A stretch of 64,000 nt of DNA from positions 1 to 64,000 of the forward strand of contig NZ_BCQQ01000002.1 of assembly GCF_001552155.1 (NCBI RefSeq), given 5' to 3'. Below, one piece after another: positions 8,869-18,377 of the stretch. Origin of the DNA: Actinomadura formosensis NBRC 14204. Its GTDB lineage: Bacteria; Actinomycetota; Actinomycetes; Streptosporangiales; Streptosporangiaceae. The notes beneath the pieces are model-generated. The model searched no databases and was not told the origin of the DNA. It was given only the letters and a program-made list of their open reading frames with translations. Each line of letters starts with the position of its first letter. Position 1 is the stretch's first letter. The position numbers were made by a program, and so were the translations under genes.

Positions 8869-11018
8869 GCCCGCGCGTCGTCCGGCTCGACCTGAGGGAC
8901 TGCGACGCCGAGCAGGCCGCGGCCCGGGTGGCGGAGCTGCTGCACACGCCCCAGGACCTCGGCATGCTGCTGGTCGAGGACACCGCCGCGGCGGTCGTCC
9001 GGCACCGGGCCGCGTTCGAGGCGCTGGACGCCTCCCGGCAGGTGGCGCAGCTGCTGTGCCTGGTGGTGGGCCGGCAGGCGCGCGGCGACGGCGACGAGCC
9101 GGCCGTGCTCCGGCTGCCCGGCAACATCCAGCGGCGCACCCTGTGGGTGATCGAGGAGACCGGGGTCGACTGGCCGCTGCGGGCCGCCGCCCGCGCCCGC
9201 CGCCGCGACGGCCGGGACGGCGCCGGGCTCGGCCGGCTGTCGGAGCTGCTGCGGCTGCCCGGCGTCTTCGAACGCACCTGCCGGCTGCTCGGCGAGGTGC
9301 CGTTCGGCGTGGCCGTCCCCGGCCTGCGGCTCACCGGGACCGGCGGGTCCGGGCAGGAGGACTTCCTGCTGGCGCTGCGGTCGGCGATCCGCCGGATGCT
9401 GGACCCGGTCTCGCCCGCGCCCGTGCCGCGCGAGGAGGAACGTTCCGGAGGACGGGTGCCGCTGCGGCTCACCGGCGACGGCGTGCTGCGGCGCGCGCTC
9501 GACGCCGCCGAATACGCGGTGGAGGACGCCCAAGAGGCGGCCGTGGAGCTGCCGGGCGCGCGCGCTCTGCTCCGGGAGGTGCCGGCGGACGTGCCGGTGC
9601 GGGCCGCCGGGGACCGGCTCGCGGAGGTGCGGGCCCGGCTCACCGAGCTGTTCCAGGCGGTGCCCGGCGACGACCGGATCACCGAGCAGCGCCGGGCCGC
9701 GATCGCCGCGCACGGCGTGGAACCGCCGCCGATGGAGCCGTTCGAGGTGGGCCCGTTCCGCGAGGAACTGCACGCGTGGCTGCGCGAAAGCCTCGCCGGG
9801 GGCGCCTCGCTGATCCGCATCGATCACCACCTGCGGGACCGGGCGGAGGCGCCGGAGGGCGGCGCCGCGCACCTGCGGCACCTGCACCGGATCTGCCCCG
9901 ACGGGCTGCCGGACCGGTTGCGGAACCCGGCGCCGATGCCGCCGCCGCAGCGGTGGCTGCCGGTGGCGGGCGCGGCCTGCGCCGCGCTCGCCGGGCTGAC
10001 CCCGCTCGGGGTCGCGGGCGGGCTGGTGATGGCGCTGCTGTGGACGGCGCTGGTCGCGCTGACGGTGCTCCGCGGTCCCGGCGGCCGGATCGACGCCTGC
10101 TCCCGGGAGCTCGGGCTGAACGCGTTCGGCGCGCTCGCCGGCGCGATCGGCGGCGGTCTCGGCGGTGCCGCCGGGCTGCCGGCCGCGGGCTGGTCCGCCG
10201 CGCTGGCCGCCGCCGTCGTCGGCGCGCTGGCCGCCGTCGTCCAGTCCTGGCGGTCGCGCGCCATCCGGTGGGCGGACGGCATCGGCCTGGACGAGGCGGA
10301 GAAGGCACTCCAGGACATGCAGCAGCTCCTCGGCCACGCGGTGACCGGCTGGGCGCGGCTGAACCGGCGGCTCGACGTCGTGGACGAGCTGAACGTGCTG
10401 CGGCAGGGGCTGGGCGGGGTCCGGGAGAAGCTGGAGGAGCGGGCCGCCGACCTGGACAAGGAGGACCTCGGGCAGCCGTCCAGGTCGTTCGCGTCCTACG
10501 CCGAGACCGTGCGGTTCTGGCTCGGCGACCTGGTCGGGGAGGCGGTGCGGCCCGCGTCGCGCGGCACGTCCGGCGGCGCGGCCGACCGGCACGCGCGCAA
10601 GGAGGCCGGCCGGTTCCTCGACGACTGGGAGAGCGCGGTGGAGCAGGGCCTCCCGGTGGAGACGATGCCGTTCGTCACCGACCCCCGGCCGGTGGCCTCC
10701 GTCGACGGGGAGGACCTGGCCTTCCTCGTCGAGCAGCTGTCCTACGACCCGGCCGGGGAGATGTGGCAGCTGTGCGCGCCCGAGGACCTCGGGCTGCTGG
10801 ACACCTCGCCGGGGCCGCGCACCGTCCGGTTCGGGCCGAGGTCGGCGGCGGGCGGCCGGGACCTGCCGCCCGGCACGGTGCTCGTGTCGTCGTCGGCGCA
10901 CTGCGGGGTGCTGCGGCTCGTCCCGCTGAGCCCGCAGGTCGTGGAGTGGACCTGGATCGAGGACGGCGCCGGGGACGAGTCCGGGCACGGTGCCGGCATG
11001 GCGGGAGGTGCGGCGTGA
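8865..11018 (+). CDS. Uncharacterised membrane protein of the tubulin-like operon
   Basis: 717 aa, chosen from the GTG that overlaps the preceding stop (GTGA). I do not recognise the family. The N-terminal ~350 residues are soluble and rich in charged helices. Two hydrophobic segments follow, near residues 361-400 (with LGVAGGLVMALLW) and 419-460, each long enough for one or two membrane passes. The C-terminal ~250 residues look cytosolic, with a helical stretch that may form a coiled coil (VDELNVLRQGLGGVREKLEE). Its place between the tubulin-like protein and a membrane-anchored pseudokinase suggests a membrane adaptor for that complex. This is inference from context. Confidence 0.75.
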   Translation: MSPRVVRLDLRDCDAEQAAARVAELLHTPQDLGMLLVEDTAAAVVRHRAAFEALDASRQVAQLLCLVVGRQARGDGDEPAVLRLPGNIQRRTLWVIEETGVDWPLRAAARARRRDGRDGAGLGRLSELLRLPGVFERTCRLLGEVPFGVAVPGLRLTGTGGSGQEDFLLALRSAIRRMLDPVSPAPVPREEERSGGRVPLRLTGDGVLRRALDAAEYAVEDAQEAAVELPGARALLREVPADVPVRAAGDRLAEVRARLTELFQAVPGDDRITEQRRAAIAAHGVEPPPMEPFEVGPFREELHAWLRESLAGGASLIRIDHHLRDRAEAPEGGAAHLRHLHRICPDGLPDRLRNPAPMPPPQRWLPVAGAACAALAGLTPLGVAGGLVMALLWTALVALTVLRGPGGRIDACSRELGLNAFGALAGAIGGGLGGAAGLPAAGWSAALAAAVVGALAAVVQSWRSRAIRWADGIGLDEAEKALQDMQQLLGHAVTGWARLNRRLDVVDELNVLRQGLGGVREKLEERAADLDKEDLGQPSRSFASYAETVRFWLGDLVGEAVRPASRGTSGGAADRHARKEAGRFLDDWESAVEQGLPVETMPFVTDPRPVASVDGEDLAFLVEQLSYDPAGEMWQLCAPEDLGLLDTSPGPRTVRFGPRSAAGGRDLPPGTVLVSSSAHCGVLRLVPLSPQVVEWTWIEDGAGDESGHGAGMAGGAA

Positions 11019-12076
11019 GCATCCGGCTGAACTACCGCGACGTCCACGGGACGCTCGTCGAGACGAAGGCCGTCGAGACGGGCGAGGCCGAGCCGCCGCT
11101 GCGGCCGCCGCTGGAGGCCGTCCGGCTCCGGCTGGAGATGCCCGACCGCGTCGTCCCGGTCCGCCGCGTCCACCCGGTCGACCGCGGGCCGGGCGGGCTG
11201 GCCGCGGGGTACCGGCAGCTGGACGGCGAGATCCTCGCCGGGCTGCGGCTGGCCCGGCTCTGCGACGGCCGCCCCTACCCGCGCTGCGTGTCCCGCCTCG
11301 TCGGCTACGACGCGGACGCCGCGGAGCCGTTCGCGCTGCTGGAGCCGCTGCGCGGCGCGGAGGCCGGATCCTTCGCAGGGACGCTGCCGACCGAGCAGCG
11401 GCGGCGCTTCCAGGTGGGGCTGCTGCGTGCGGTGCGGCTGCTGAACACGGCCGGGATCGCGCACCGCGCCATCGGCCCCGGCACCGTCCGGTGGGACGGC
11501 GACGACGTGCAGATCACCGACTTCTCGCAGGCCGCGCCGATCGGGGCGCCGCGCACCGTCGCCGGGGCCCTGCCGTGGCAGGCGCCCGAGCAGCGGCCCG
11601 AGACGCCGCCCGGCTGGGACCGCGGCGTGATCGGCCCGAACGACGACATCTGGGCGGCCGGGCTGCTGATCTTCTACGTGCTCACCGGCGAGGAACTCGA
11701 CGACCGGGCCAAGCTCGCCGGCCGGCCGGAGCTGGAGACGCTGCTCGCCGGGGTCATCGACCCGCCGGAGCGCCGGCCCGGTGCGCAGGCACTGCTGCGC
11801 AGGCTGGGGGAGGCGGACCCGCCGCCGCGTCCGCTCGCGCCCGACCCGGCGTTCGCCCGGGGCCGCGCCGAGTTCTTCGCGCAGCGGCACCGCAAGCACC
11901 CGCACACCGCCCGGGACTCCGCGCCCGCGGCCCGTACGCCGTCCGCCCCCGCCCCCGCCGCCGCCGTCCGCCCGGCCGAGCCCCCGGCGGACCGGCTGCC
12001 CGGCGGCCCCTGGCTGCTGTGGGCCGGGGTCGCGGCGCTGGCCGTCGTCGCCGTCTACCTGATCGTGGGGCGGTGA
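11015..12076 (+). CDS. Membrane-anchored protein-kinase-like pseudoenzyme
   Basis: 353 aa, GTG start overlapping the previous stop. The fold is Ser/Thr-kinase-like. The catalytic-loop equivalent reads HRAIGPGTVRWDG (H150-R151-A152), so the proton-acceptor Asp of HRD is Ala. The Mg-binding DFG equivalent is D169-F-S. WQAPEQ matches the APE region and DDIWAAGLLIFYVLTG the following helix. No clear VAIK Lys is visible. Catalysis is therefore unlikely and a regulatory or scaffold role fits better. A Pro/Ala linker leads to one C-terminal membrane helix (about 331-350), placing the domain on the cytosolic face. An apparently active kinase is encoded later in the same operon (25590). Confidence 0.8.
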   Translation: MSIRLNYRDVHGTLVETKAVETGEAEPPLRPPLEAVRLRLEMPDRVVPVRRVHPVDRGPGGLAAGYRQLDGEILAGLRLARLCDGRPYPRCVSRLVGYDADAAEPFALLEPLRGAEAGSFAGTLPTEQRRRFQVGLLRAVRLLNTAGIAHRAIGPGTVRWDGDDVQITDFSQAAPIGAPRTVAGALPWQAPEQRPETPPGWDRGVIGPNDDIWAAGLLIFYVLTGEELDDRAKLAGRPELETLLAGVIDPPERRPGAQALLRRLGEADPPPRPLAPDPAFARGRAEFFAQRHRKHPHTARDSAPAARTPSAPAPAAAVRPAEPPADRLPGGPWLLWAGVAALAVVAVYLIVGR

Positions 12077-12079
12077 CCC

Positions 12080-14047
12080 GTGGCCACGTCACTGCTGCAT
12101 CAGACGCTGTACCGGTGGGGACGGACCGGCCGGTTCGGCGACGTGAACGAGGTGGGCCTCTGGCCGGTGGCGAGTTCGCTGGACCCCGCGTCCACCGACG
12201 AGCTGCGCCACTGGCACGAGCGGGTCAAGCCGTGGCTGAGCGCCGGCACGGGCGGCAGGCCGCGGTCCAGCCACTTCTACGCCGCGTTCGGCGACGACGC
12301 GGTGCTGATCAGGCGGGTCCGGCCGGGCGCGGCCCGCACCGCCGCCGCGCACCTGCTGCTGGGGCCCGCCGGGGTGCTCACCCCCCGGCTGGCACTGGAA
12401 CTGCGCGAGTGGACGTGGGCGCCCGCCGACCTGCCCGCCCGCGCCCCGATGGTCAACCCCAACACGCTGCGGGCGCACCGGTCCGCCCTCGGTGAGCAGG
12501 CGCGCTCGGACGCGCTGCAGGAGCCGCTCGCCGCCCTGCTGTCCCACGTGCTCACCGGGCCGGGGCCGATCGAGGCCCCCGCCACCGGCGACGCCTTCGC
12601 GCTGCTGTGGGCGATCGACGACATCTGCACCGTGCTCGGCTCGGGGCTGCGGGACTGGCCCGAATGGTCGGCAGGGTTCGAGACGTTCGCGGAGCGGCGC
12701 GAGGTGCCCGGCCCGCCGGGCATGTTCCTGCGGTTCCTGCCGGACGCGCCGGCACCGGCGCCCGAGCCCCGCACCCACGCGGCGGCGCTGTTCCTCGCCC
12801 GCATGTACGGGCGGGGCGGCACCGACGCGCTGCGGAGGCTCCGCTCCACCGAGGGCCTGAACGGGCTGGACACCATGGCCGCGCGTGTCGCCCGGCTGCT
12901 CAGCACGGTCGCCGGGCCGGTCGCCCCCCCTTCCGCGCCGGGAAGGCCCCGCCCGTCCGCGCGAGCCGGAGAGTCCATGCCACCCGTACCGCCCTCGTCC
13001 TCCTCACCGGGCACCGGGCGTCCCGGCTCCGGCTCCGGCACCGGCGAGCGGGTCTCCTGCCCGATCTGCCTGGGAAGGCTCGACTGGGGCGGCCTTCCCC
13101 TCTACACCTTCGACCAGAGCCTCGCCCAGTACGTCAGGCTGAACCTCCCGAAGGACGCCAACGCCGAGCAGCGGGCGCGCCTGATGCGGACGGCCGCGGT
13201 CCGCTGCCCCAATCCGGGCGACATGACGGGCACCCACTACCTGCCCGCCGGCTACGGGCGGTACGGGTCCCCGGCGGTCTTCGGGTTCATCGGCGGCACC
13301 ACGTCGGGGAAGACGCACCTGGCCGCCGCGATGGTCGCGGCGATCGAGCGCGGCGCGCTCGGCGCCTACGGGATCACCGCGCAGCCCGTCGACCTGGACC
13401 GGCACCAGGCGTTCCTGCGCGACATGGTCCACCCGCTGTTCAGCGAGTCGACCCGGCTCGCGCCGACCCGTGAGGGCGAGGTCGCCTTCGCGGACGCCTT
13501 CGTGATGTCCTGCGGCGACCGGCCCCGCGCGGTGGCGCTGTTCGACGTGGCGGGCGGCGAGCTGAGCAACGTGGGCGACGCCAAGCGCTTCCTCGACATC
13601 GCGGACGGGCTGATCTTCGTGGCGGACCCGAAGCGGTTCACGCCGGGCAGCCTCGGCGACCCGGCGTTCAACACGGTGCTCAGCCTGCTGCGGGCGTCGG
13701 GCCGGCTGCCGAAGGTGAGCGCCGCGATCGCGCTGAACAAGGCCGACCTGTTCCGGTTCGACGACCCGATCGCGCACTGGCTGAGCCGCGACTCGGCCGT
13801 CCTCGACTCCGCCGAGGTGCTGGAGGAGAGCGCCGACGTGTTCGCCTACCTGCACCAGCGGGACGCGGAGGCGTGGACGCGCCCCTACCAGGAATGCGAG
13901 CGGGCCACCCTGCACGTCGTGTCGGCGACCGGGACCGACGCGATCGAACGCGGCGTCCGGCCGCTGCGCGTGCTGCGTCCGCTCGTCGCGCTGATGGCGA
14001 TGACCGGCCTGCTGACCACCGCCGAAGCCCAGAACATAGGAATCTGA
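12080..14047 (+). CDS. TRAFAC-type GTPase fused to an adaptor domain and zinc-ribbon-like motif
   Basis: 655 aa. Residues ~1-300 form a domain beginning SLLHQTLYRWGRTG that is paralogous to the start of the next gene. A CPIC motif (near 326) and a later RCPNP suggest a small zinc ribbon. The GTPase domain has G1 FIGGTTSGKTH (GK near 410), a G3-like FDVAGGE (D-x-x-G, near 488-492) and G4 NKAD (near 553). This is the NKxD signature of TRAFAC GTPases. I recall similar double-GTPase/adaptor pairs described computationally in conflict systems, but I could not check that. The GTG start is 3 bp after the pseudokinase stop; the next ATG follows its own stop by one base. Confidence 0.8.
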   Translation: MATSLLHQTLYRWGRTGRFGDVNEVGLWPVASSLDPASTDELRHWHERVKPWLSAGTGGRPRSSHFYAAFGDDAVLIRRVRPGAARTAAAHLLLGPAGVLTPRLALELREWTWAPADLPARAPMVNPNTLRAHRSALGEQARSDALQEPLAALLSHVLTGPGPIEAPATGDAFALLWAIDDICTVLGSGLRDWPEWSAGFETFAERREVPGPPGMFLRFLPDAPAPAPEPRTHAAALFLARMYGRGGTDALRRLRSTEGLNGLDTMAARVARLLSTVAGPVAPPSAPGRPRPSARAGESMPPVPPSSSSPGTGRPGSGSGTGERVSCPICLGRLDWGGLPLYTFDQSLAQYVRLNLPKDANAEQRARLMRTAAVRCPNPGDMTGTHYLPAGYGRYGSPAVFGFIGGTTSGKTHLAAAMVAAIERGALGAYGITAQPVDLDRHQAFLRDMVHPLFSESTRLAPTREGEVAFADAFVMSCGDRPRAVALFDVAGGELSNVGDAKRFLDIADGLIFVADPKRFTPGSLGDPAFNTVLSLLRASGRLPKVSAAIALNKADLFRFDDPIAHWLSRDSAVLDSAEVLEESADVFAYLHQRDAEAWTRPYQECERATLHVVSATGTDAIERGVRPLRVLRPLVALMAMTGLLTTAEAQNIGI

Positions 14048-14048
14048 G

Positions 14049-15770
14049 ATGACCGAGGAATTCATCGACCAGATCGAGTTCCGCTGGGACCGCGACTACG
14101 ACCTCACCGGGATCGCCACCTCGTTCCGCTCCGACGTGGACTTCCGGCGGTGGAACGGCCTGCTGACGCCGTACGCGGGGATCTCGGGGCGGGGCGGGGC
14201 CGCCGCCGCGGAGGCGCCGTCCAGCGCCGTGTACCTCACGTTCGGGGACCGGGCGGCGCTCATCCTGCGCTGCGTCGATCCGCACGCGCTGCGCATCGAC
14301 TCCGACCGCGGCCCGGCGCGCGGCGCCGGCGCCGCCCGGCTGGATCTGGTGGCGCGCGCACTGGTCGGACCGAGCAGCCTGCTGACCGCCGAGGTCGCGA
14401 TGGGGATCGCGGCGACCGACCCCCGCCAGGTGTTCCCCGAACCCCTCGGGCAGGTCGGGCGCGGCGCGCCGATGGATCCGCTGAGCTTTTCGTTCCTGCG
14501 GGACCGGTCGGTGTCCGGGGAGGAGGAGATGCGCGGGCGGGCGCACACCGTGCGCGGTCTCGCGCCGCTGGTCGCGGCGGTGCTCGCCGACCCGGCCCGG
14601 CCCGTGACACTGGTGCTGCCCGAGGACGAGATCCGCAGTCCCCTCCGGGAGAGCCGGGCGCTCGCGCTGCTGTGGGCGGCGCGCCGCGTCCTGAAGGTGA
14701 TGCTCACCGACGCGTCCGGCTCCACCACCGACGGGTGGCGGGCCACGTTCTCCACCTGTGAGGCGCCGATGAGCGGCGGGGACGGGCGGCAGGAACTCGC
14801 GATCGCGTTCCGCGAACGGGGCCTGGACCGGCCGCCGCTCAACGACGCGCCCCGCGAGGTCCGTCCCGACGATCCCATCGCCGGGCGGGGAGACCACCTG
14901 GCCACCGCCGCGGGCCTGCTCGCGGACGCCTACCGGACGTACGGCGACAGCTGCCAGAAGCTCATCTGGCAGGTGGTCGGCGGCTGCCGGACCCTCCAGG
15001 AGAAGATCGAGGCCGTCGCGTGCAGCAGCGAGATCACCACGGCCATCGACTCCGAGCCGGCCCCGGCGCACCGGACACCCCCGCAGCGGCCCCTGACCCA
15101 GCAGCCCCCGGCACGGCCGGCGTGGCCGCGGCAGGACCCGGTGCGGCAGACGGCCGCGGCCCCGGTCTCCTCCGTCCAGGAGCCGCCCGCGCCGCCTCGC
15201 CGTGACCCGTACCTCGCGCGCCTCTACCAGATGCTGAAGGAGACCCAGGACGGTCCCGGCGCGCTGCGGATCATGGACTGGATCGCCGCGCGCACCGAGC
15301 GGGGCGGGGTGCTCGACGCCAAGGGCTTCTCCTCCGTCCTGCGGACCATGGGCGAGGCCGGCTGGTTCGCCGACCGGCTGGACGGCATGGCCGACGGGCC
15401 GCACCGGATGGCCGACCTGATGCGCCCGCTGTTCGCCGCGGGCATCGGCGACCAGGAGCTTGAGGACCAGTTGAGGCGGCGGCACCTGAACGGGGGGCTG
15501 CCGCCGGTGATCGCGGACGCGCTGGGCCTGCTCGCGGCGCGGCTGGAGCCGGACCGCGCCGACTGGCTGGCGGAGCGCTGCATGGAGTACGCCGTGGGGC
15601 AGAGCCCACCCGACTCTTTCAGCAGTGACGCGCCCGAGCCACTCCGGCGCGAGTCGCCCGTGCAGGCCGTGCTGCGGCTGCCCGGCCGGATGCTGCCCGC
15701 CGACGTGGCCGGCGTGCTGACCTGGCTGTCGCCGGTGCTGCTCGTGGTCCTGCTGCTGTTCATGGTCTGA
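14049..15770 (+). CDS. GTPase-associated adaptor-like protein with C-terminal membrane anchor
   Basis: 573 aa. The N-terminal ~300 residues align with the N-terminal domain of the preceding GTPase. Both have a Q-x-x-[FY]-R-W start, a short Y-x-[TA]-F-G-D strand (YLTFGD vs YAAFGD), a following V-L-I-R-like strand, and an L-L-G-P/L-V-G-P-S turn. No GTPase motifs follow. Instead there is a Pro/Gln-rich linker (about 335-380), a helical region, and a single C-terminal hydrophobic helix (LLVVLLLFMV) that would tail-anchor it. It looks like a membrane-tethered partner produced by duplication of the GTPase's adaptor half. RBS and spacing indicate a common transcript. Confidence 0.75.
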   Translation: MTEEFIDQIEFRWDRDYDLTGIATSFRSDVDFRRWNGLLTPYAGISGRGGAAAAEAPSSAVYLTFGDRAALILRCVDPHALRIDSDRGPARGAGAARLDLVARALVGPSSLLTAEVAMGIAATDPRQVFPEPLGQVGRGAPMDPLSFSFLRDRSVSGEEEMRGRAHTVRGLAPLVAAVLADPARPVTLVLPEDEIRSPLRESRALALLWAARRVLKVMLTDASGSTTDGWRATFSTCEAPMSGGDGRQELAIAFRERGLDRPPLNDAPREVRPDDPIAGRGDHLATAAGLLADAYRTYGDSCQKLIWQVVGGCRTLQEKIEAVACSSEITTAIDSEPAPAHRTPPQRPLTQQPPARPAWPRQDPVRQTAAAPVSSVQEPPAPPRRDPYLARLYQMLKETQDGPGALRIMDWIAARTERGGVLDAKGFSSVLRTMGEAGWFADRLDGMADGPHRMADLMRPLFAAGIGDQELEDQLRRRHLNGGLPPVIADALGLLAARLEPDRADWLAERCMEYAVGQSPPDSFSSDAPEPLRRESPVQAVLRLPGRMLPADVAGVLTWLSPVLLVVLLLFMV

Positions 15771-15775
15771 CGCCG

Positions 15776-16630
15776 ATGCCCGAAAGGTTCCAGAAACTCC
15801 GCGGCCTTCGCGCCCCGCTCGCGGTGGTCGGCCTGGCCGGCCTGCTCGGGTCCGCCGTCGTGCTCGGGGAGACCGGCGACGGCGGCGACCCGGCCGACGC
15901 GGTCCGCGCGGACGCGCGCCTCGTCCACTGCCTGTCCGACAAGCAGCGCCCGGCGCTGGTGAAGGCGGCGATCCGGCTCGGCGAGGCGGCGCCCGGCAGC
16001 ACCGACACGGCGTTCCGCCCGGTGCGCGGCGGCCGGGCGGGGACGGTGACCACGCTCGACAGGTGGAGTGAGCAATCCCCCGCGGCGTTCACCCGTGCGT
16101 GCAAGCCGCTGGCCGCGCTGACCGCCGGCAAGACGCTCCAGGAACCGGCGCCGAAGCCGCCGCTGTGGCGCCGGATCCTGGCCAACCCGGTGGTCGCCCT
16201 CCTCCTCGGCTCCGCCCTCACCTTCGCCACCACCTGGTCGGCCGCCCGGACCGCGCGCCGCCAGACCCTCACCGACCAGCTCGTCACGGCCGCCGCCGAA
16301 TACCTCAAGGCGGCGCAGGCGGTCCGGCTGGCCCGCGCGCGTGAGAAGCCGTCGGACGAGGCGGGACTGGAGGGCCGCCGGGTCGACCTCGGCACGGCGA
16401 TCCTGCGGGCCGGGCTGCCGGGCGCCGAACGGCACCGCCTCGGCGTGCTGCTCGGCCAGGCGCACGGGACGCTGATCCGGGACGAGTTCCGGCGGGAGGC
16501 GGCCGAGGAGCGGCTCCGCCTGCTGGAGACCGCGCTGGGCAGGGCGGTCCGCGGCGAACCCGTCCCCGGCGACGCGCGGGCCGGAGCCGGCACCGAACCG
16601 GCGGAGCAGACCGCGGGGGGCCGGCCATGA
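15776..16630 (+). CDS. Uncharacterised two-pass membrane protein
   Basis: 284 aa. There are two hydrophobic segments: about residues 14-31 (VVGLAGLLGSAVVLG) and 139-157 (NPVVALLLGSALTFATTW). The ~105-residue loop between them has few cysteines, and a cytosolic helical tail is rich in Arg/Glu. No enzymatic motif is visible and I do not recognise the family. It sits 5 bp after the anchored adaptor gene, and its stop overlaps the next ATG (ATGA). This suggests co-production with the P-loop NTPases that follow, perhaps as their membrane partner. Confidence 0.7.
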   Translation: MPERFQKLRGLRAPLAVVGLAGLLGSAVVLGETGDGGDPADAVRADARLVHCLSDKQRPALVKAAIRLGEAAPGSTDTAFRPVRGGRAGTVTTLDRWSEQSPAAFTRACKPLAALTAGKTLQEPAPKPPLWRRILANPVVALLLGSALTFATTWSAARTARRQTLTDQLVTAAAEYLKAAQAVRLARAREKPSDEAGLEGRRVDLGTAILRAGLPGAERHRLGVLLGQAHGTLIRDEFRREAAEERLRLLETALGRAVRGEPVPGDARAGAGTEPAEQTAGGRP

Positions 16631-17493
16631 ACCCGTTCGCCGGCGGCTTCGACGGGATGGAGCCCTGCTGGAACAGCAGCACCTGCCCCTACTCGGCGCA
16701 CGACTTCCTCCTGTTCGACAACGCGCCGGAACCGCCCCCGCTGGAGCAGGTCCGGGGAAGCGTCCTGCTCCTCGCGGGCTCGTCCGGCCACGGAAAGTCC
16801 GTCTACGGCCATCGGCTGCTCCACGAATACGGCGCCCAGGGAATGAAACCGTTCGACCTGCTGGGCGAGGGGCCCTTCCAGCAGTGCCTGGCGCGGCGGC
16901 GGCAGGTACTGCTCAAGCTGCGCAGCAAGAACGGCCCCCTGGACGAGGAGGACATGGCCAACGCGCAGGTCGACGACGCCGGCTGGGCGGCCAAGCTGCG
17001 CAGTGTCATGTGCGGTGCGGGCGGGGAACTGATCGTGCGGCTGCCCTGCATCATGCAGGACACCTCCGACGCCGAGGCCCGGATCAGCTGGGAGATCCTC
17101 CAGTACGCAATGGCCGCGCAGCGGAGCAGGAGCGTCTTCATCTACGAGTACAACGCGAGGGCCTGGCCCGGCGACTGGGAGAAGCTGCGCAAGGAGATCG
17201 AGCTGAGCCGTGACGTCAAGGTGCGCATCTGCGTCGTGGCTCCGGTCACGCCGAACGAATTGTGGACGTATGTGAAGGGCGTCATGGACAGCTCCCCGCA
17301 CAAGCAGATCACGTTGGACACCGATGTCACCGAATGGCTGAAGTACATTTTCGGCCAATGCTCGCTGCACCCGCAGAGCGTGCACGGGCTCATGTGCCGG
17401 ATCTTCGACAACGCCATAGCCGAGCAGAGCCCGAAGGTCACCCTGAACCATCTGATGCCGGAGGTCATCCGGATCGGGGGTGAGGCGGCATGA
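16627..17493 (+). CDS. P-loop NTPase (first of three in tandem)
   Basis: 288 aa, ATGA overlap with the upstream gene. A Walker A motif, GSSGHGKSV, lies near residues 51-59. A beta-strand ending SVFIYEYNAR sits near 175 in the Walker B position but lacks the usual acidic pair. The protein begins MNPFAGGF; an NPF element near the N-terminus recurs in the two following NTPases. It is clearly paralogous to the next gene in size, motif order and C-terminal ending ([EV]-x-x-R-I-G). Codon choice is slightly less extreme in G/C than its neighbours. Function is probably NTP-dependent switching within the complex. No further family assignment is possible from sequence alone. Confidence 0.75.
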   Translation: MNPFAGGFDGMEPCWNSSTCPYSAHDFLLFDNAPEPPPLEQVRGSVLLLAGSSGHGKSVYGHRLLHEYGAQGMKPFDLLGEGPFQQCLARRRQVLLKLRSKNGPLDEEDMANAQVDDAGWAAKLRSVMCGAGGELIVRLPCIMQDTSDAEARISWEILQYAMAAQRSRSVFIYEYNARAWPGDWEKLRKEIELSRDVKVRICVVAPVTPNELWTYVKGVMDSSPHKQITLDTDVTEWLKYIFGQCSLHPQSVHGLMCRIFDNAIAEQSPKVTLNHLMPEVIRIGGEAA

Positions 17494-18377
17494 GCGCCGG
17501 CGCCGCCCCCCTGGCCGACAACCCGTTCCCGGTGCGGCCGCCCGACCTCGGCACGCACGACCCGGCCTGCCCGGGACCCGAACGGCAGGACGGGTACATC
17601 CGGTTCACGGGCCGTCCGAACCCGCCGGACGTCGCGGGCGGCGGCGTCGTGCTCATCGGGGGCCGCCCGCATCTCGGCAAGTCCGTCCTGGCCCACCGCT
17701 GCCTGCACCACTACGCGGCGGCGGGGCACGTGCTGGTCGATCTTTCCGGCCGGGCCGCCGGCGACATCGGCGGCCCGGTGGAATGCCTCGCCCGGATGCG
17801 CGACATCTGTGCGCTGCCGGACGAGGTGCGGGCGGCGCTGCGGGAGGTGCGGGCGGCCGAGCCGGTCGAGGGCCACCACGAGTTCGGCCGCGCGCTCGGC
17901 GGGCGGCGCCTCGTCGTCCGGCTGCCCCGCCCGGACCCGAGCCTGCGTCCGCCCACGATCGCCGCCCGGGTCCTGGAGTACGCGCGGGCCGCGGCCACCG
18001 CGAACGCCGGCGTGTACCTGTTCGAGTTCCCCTTCTGGCTGGAGCGGGACTGGGGGCAGGTGCGGGAGGGCATCGCGCGCAGCGCGGACGAGGGGCTCGT
18101 CACGTGCATCACCCTGGAACCGTTCAGCGACCGGGAGCTGATGGAGTTCCTGTGGGCGCGCGTCGGCGGGACGGACGCGCTCGACGAACTGTTCGACCTG
18201 GACCCGGCGGTGCTGCTCCGGTCGCTGGCACGGCACCGCGCCAGCCTCAGTCCGAACAACCTGACCTGGTTCCACGTCCTCTGCCGGCAGGCGTTCGAGG
18301 CCGCGATCGAGTCGGATGCGACCAAGGTCGCGATCCACCACTACCTCGCCGCGGCGGTCAGGATCGGTGCACCATGA
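17490..18377 (+). CDS. P-loop NTPase (second of three in tandem)
   Basis: 295 aa, ATGA overlap. Walker A is GGRPHLGKSVL, near residues 58-68. The strand VYLFEFPFWLE occupies the same place as VFIYEYNARAW in the preceding paralogue. An NPFPVRP element near residue 11 matches the NPF start seen in the genes on both sides. The ending AAAVRIGAP parallels MPEVIRIGGEAA. The two genes are an old duplication: the overall plan is conserved but the sequence between motifs has diverged. They may act as a heteromeric pair. No DNA-binding or nuclease motif was seen. Confidence 0.75.
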   Translation: MSAGAAPLADNPFPVRPPDLGTHDPACPGPERQDGYIRFTGRPNPPDVAGGGVVLIGGRPHLGKSVLAHRCLHHYAAAGHVLVDLSGRAAGDIGGPVECLARMRDICALPDEVRAALREVRAAEPVEGHHEFGRALGGRRLVVRLPRPDPSLRPPTIAARVLEYARAAATANAGVYLFEFPFWLERDWGQVREGIARSADEGLVTCITLEPFSDRELMEFLWARVGGTDALDELFDLDPAVLLRSLARHRASLSPNNLTWFHVLCRQAFEAAIESDATKVAIHHYLAAAVRIGAP

